From assembly GCA_947454745.1 (NCBI GenBank), contig CANGMV010000043.1, forward strand, positions 1 to 7,637: a stretch of 7,637 nucleotides of DNA. Reading direction: 5' to 3'. Within the stretch, counting starts at the first letter, position 1, and the number at the start of each line of letters is the position of its first letter. The stretch comes from Bacteroidota bacterium. GTDB taxonomy: Bacteria > Bacteroidota > Bacteroidia > Chitinophagales > Chitinophagaceae. The notes below the pieces were generated by a model. That model made no database searches. It saw nothing but the letters and a program-made list of their open reading frames with translations, and had not been told where the DNA came from. The translations under genes were made by a program, and so were the position numbers. Positions 6,185-7,637 of the stretch are shown one piece after another.

Positions 6185-7637
6185 ATGAATGAACAATCTT
6201 TGTTTGAGCGTTATAAACAATCCCCCCTCCTAAATAATTTGGTGGATAGGGTCGCTATGTCTCAAAATGAAACAAAGCCATTCCAAGCATTTCTACAAAA
6301 TTTAAATGGATCCTCTGCAGCCTTTGTTTTACAGGCCATTTTTACACATCCTGCAACCAGCCATTTAAACCATGTAGTGGTTTTAAACGACGCCGAAGAA
6401 GCTGCTTATTTTTTCAATTCTATCGAAAGTGTGACCGAGGCATTGGATTTATTTTATTTCCCCTCTTCCTTTAAATCACCCCATAATTTTAGTGCATTAA
6501 ATCCATCGCATGTAATGCTAAGAACAGAAGCATTAACAAAGATTTCGATGGGCGGGAATAAGAAAATAATAGTTACTTATCCCGAAGCACTTTTCGAAAA
6601 AGTGGTGATGGCCAAAACCTTGCAACAAAATATTATTCAAATTAAGACCAATGACAATTTAGATGTAAATGGATTGATGCAACAAATGGTCGATTATGGA
6701 TTTGAGCGTACCGATTTTGTGTATGAGCCAGGGCAATTTGCATTGAGAGGAGGTATATTAGATATCTATTCATTTGGCAATGAGAAGCCTTATCGAATTG
6801 AATTGTTTGGGGAAGAAGTAGACAGTATAAGGCTTTTTGATCCTGCATCACAATTAAGTGAACGCAAGTTATTGCAAGTAAATATTATTCCCAATGTAAC
6901 CACACAATTCGAGGACACGAACAAAATTCCATTATTAGATTTTTTAGCTAAGGATACTATTGTTTGGTTAAAGGATTGGGATGTGACCAAGCAAAAAGGA
7001 ATGGATCAATACGAGTCGGTACAAACTTTTATTACGCATCATGCTGCTATGAATAAGGCAGATGATACTGATCCGCATAAAAAAGAATCGCAGTTGGAAG
7101 ATTTCGAAACGGTGGAAGACACTGAACGAACTCTTCAAAATTATACCCTAATTGAATGGGGGTTTCATGCGCATTTAAGTACCGACAAAATTGTTTTCAA
7201 TACACAATCGCAACCTATTTTTAATAGACAGTTTCAGTATTTAATTGCCAATTTGCAAGACTTAGAAAAGCAAGGGTATGCATTGTATTTGTTTGCAGAG
7301 CAAGCCAAACAATTGGAGAGATTACACGCCATTTTTACGGATTTAAAAACGGAGATTCAATTTACGCCAATTGTAAAAAGCATTCATGAAGGATTTATAG
7401 ATCATGACCATAAAATGGTTTGTTATACCGATCATCAAATTTTTCAACGTTACCATAAATACAAAGTAAAACAAGCCTATAGTAAGAGTAAGGCCATTAC
7501 GCTAAGAACCTTACGGGACTTACAGTCTGGCGATTATGTAACGCATATTGACCATGGAGTTGGTGTGTATAGTGGCTTGCAAAAAATTGAAGTAAATGGG
7601 CATGTGCAGGAGGCTGTAAGGATCATTTACAAAGACA
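6185..7637 (+). CDS. mfd: Transcription-repair coupling factor Mfd (3' partial)
   Basis: Mfd is a cytosolic ATP-dependent translocase that pushes stalled RNA polymerase off damaged DNA and recruits UvrA for nucleotide excision repair. Starting at ATG 6185, the frame stays open for 484 codons to the window end; the family is usually about 1100 residues long, so less than half is present. The N-terminal UvrB-like module is visible: GSSAAFVLQAIF (42-53) sits where UvrB has its Walker A, but lacks the GKT residues, as expected for Mfd. The UvrA-contacting part includes DFVYEPGQFALRGGILDIYS (177-196) and PYRIELFGEEVDSIRLFDP (202-220). YTDHQIFQRYHKYK (414-427) is characteristic of Bacteroidota Mfd. 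The RNA-polymerase-interacting CarD-like domain begins near 446 with SGDYVTHIDHGVGVYSGLQ (448-466) and is cut at YKD. The helicase motor and C-terminal domains lie beyond the window. An in-frame TAA at 6152-6154 limits the start, no other in-frame ATG precedes it, and no Shine-Dalgarno sequence is seen. Confidence 0.96.
   Translation, partial: MNEQSLFERYKQSPLLNNLVDRVAMSQNETKPFQAFLQNLNGSSAAFVLQAIFTHPATSHLNHVVVLNDAEEAAYFFNSIESVTEALDLFYFPSSFKSPHNFSALNPSHVMLRTEALTKISMGGNKKIIVTYPEALFEKVVMAKTLQQNIIQIKTNDNLDVNGLMQQMVDYGFERTDFVYEPGQFALRGGILDIYSFGNEKPYRIELFGEEVDSIRLFDPASQLSERKLLQVNIIPNVTTQFEDTNKIPLLDFLAKDTIVWLKDWDVTKQKGMDQYESVQTFITHHAAMNKADDTDPHKKESQLEDFETVEDTERTLQNYTLIEWGFHAHLSTDKIVFNTQSQPIFNRQFQYLIANLQDLEKQGYALYLFAEQAKQLERLHAIFTDLKTEIQFTPIVKSIHEGFIDHDHKMVCYTDHQIFQRYHKYKVKQAYSKSKAITLRTLRDLQSGDYVTHIDHGVGVYSGLQKIEVNGHVQEAVRIIYKD

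Noticed and set aside
6642..6990. Two overlapping minus-strand open frames opposite mfd
   Set aside because: They run antisense to the conserved UvrB-like module of mfd and have no features of their own.

Overview
The window most likely comes from the chromosome of a Bacteroidota species, possibly in or near the Chitinophagales, although that finer placement is only an impression. The DNA is AT-rich. There are no convincing Shine-Dalgarno sequences ahead of the starts. One promoter-like site matches the Bacteroidota -7 element TAnnTTTG. A large secreted protein carries a type IX secretion (T9SS) C-terminal sorting domain, a system confined to this phylum. No mobile element, CRISPR array, tRNA or rRNA is visible.

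Layout from left to right: (1) the 3' two thirds of a single-chain glycyl-tRNA synthetase gene on the + strand, cut by the left edge. (2) A 12-bp-stem terminator placed so that it can serve both this gene and the convergent gene that follows. (3) A minus-strand pair, transcribed right to left: a 1260-residue secreted subtilisin-like protease with GEVED, Ig-like and T9SS domains, followed after 11 bp by a 242-residue ferredoxin-NADP-reductase-like flavoprotein. (4) A 99-bp divergent intergenic region carrying a perfect 11-bp inverted repeat. (5) A + strand gene for a small lipoprotein with a carboxypeptidase-regulatory-like beta-sandwich, starting at GTG. (6) The first 484 codons of mfd (transcription-repair coupling factor), cut by the right edge. 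mfd has no closed reading frame in the window but is open from its ATG to the last base.

Two genes are housekeeping (translation, transcription-coupled repair). The protease and the lipoprotein are envelope or extracellular proteins transcribed divergently from one short control region. The flavoprotein is cytosolic and its functional link to the protease, apart from probable co-transcription, is unclear. I see no strong sign of a new defence or mobile system. The points most worth checking are the symmetric divergent promoter region, the protease-reductase pairing, an unnamed repeated-type module inside the protease, and the very short expected leader of mfd.
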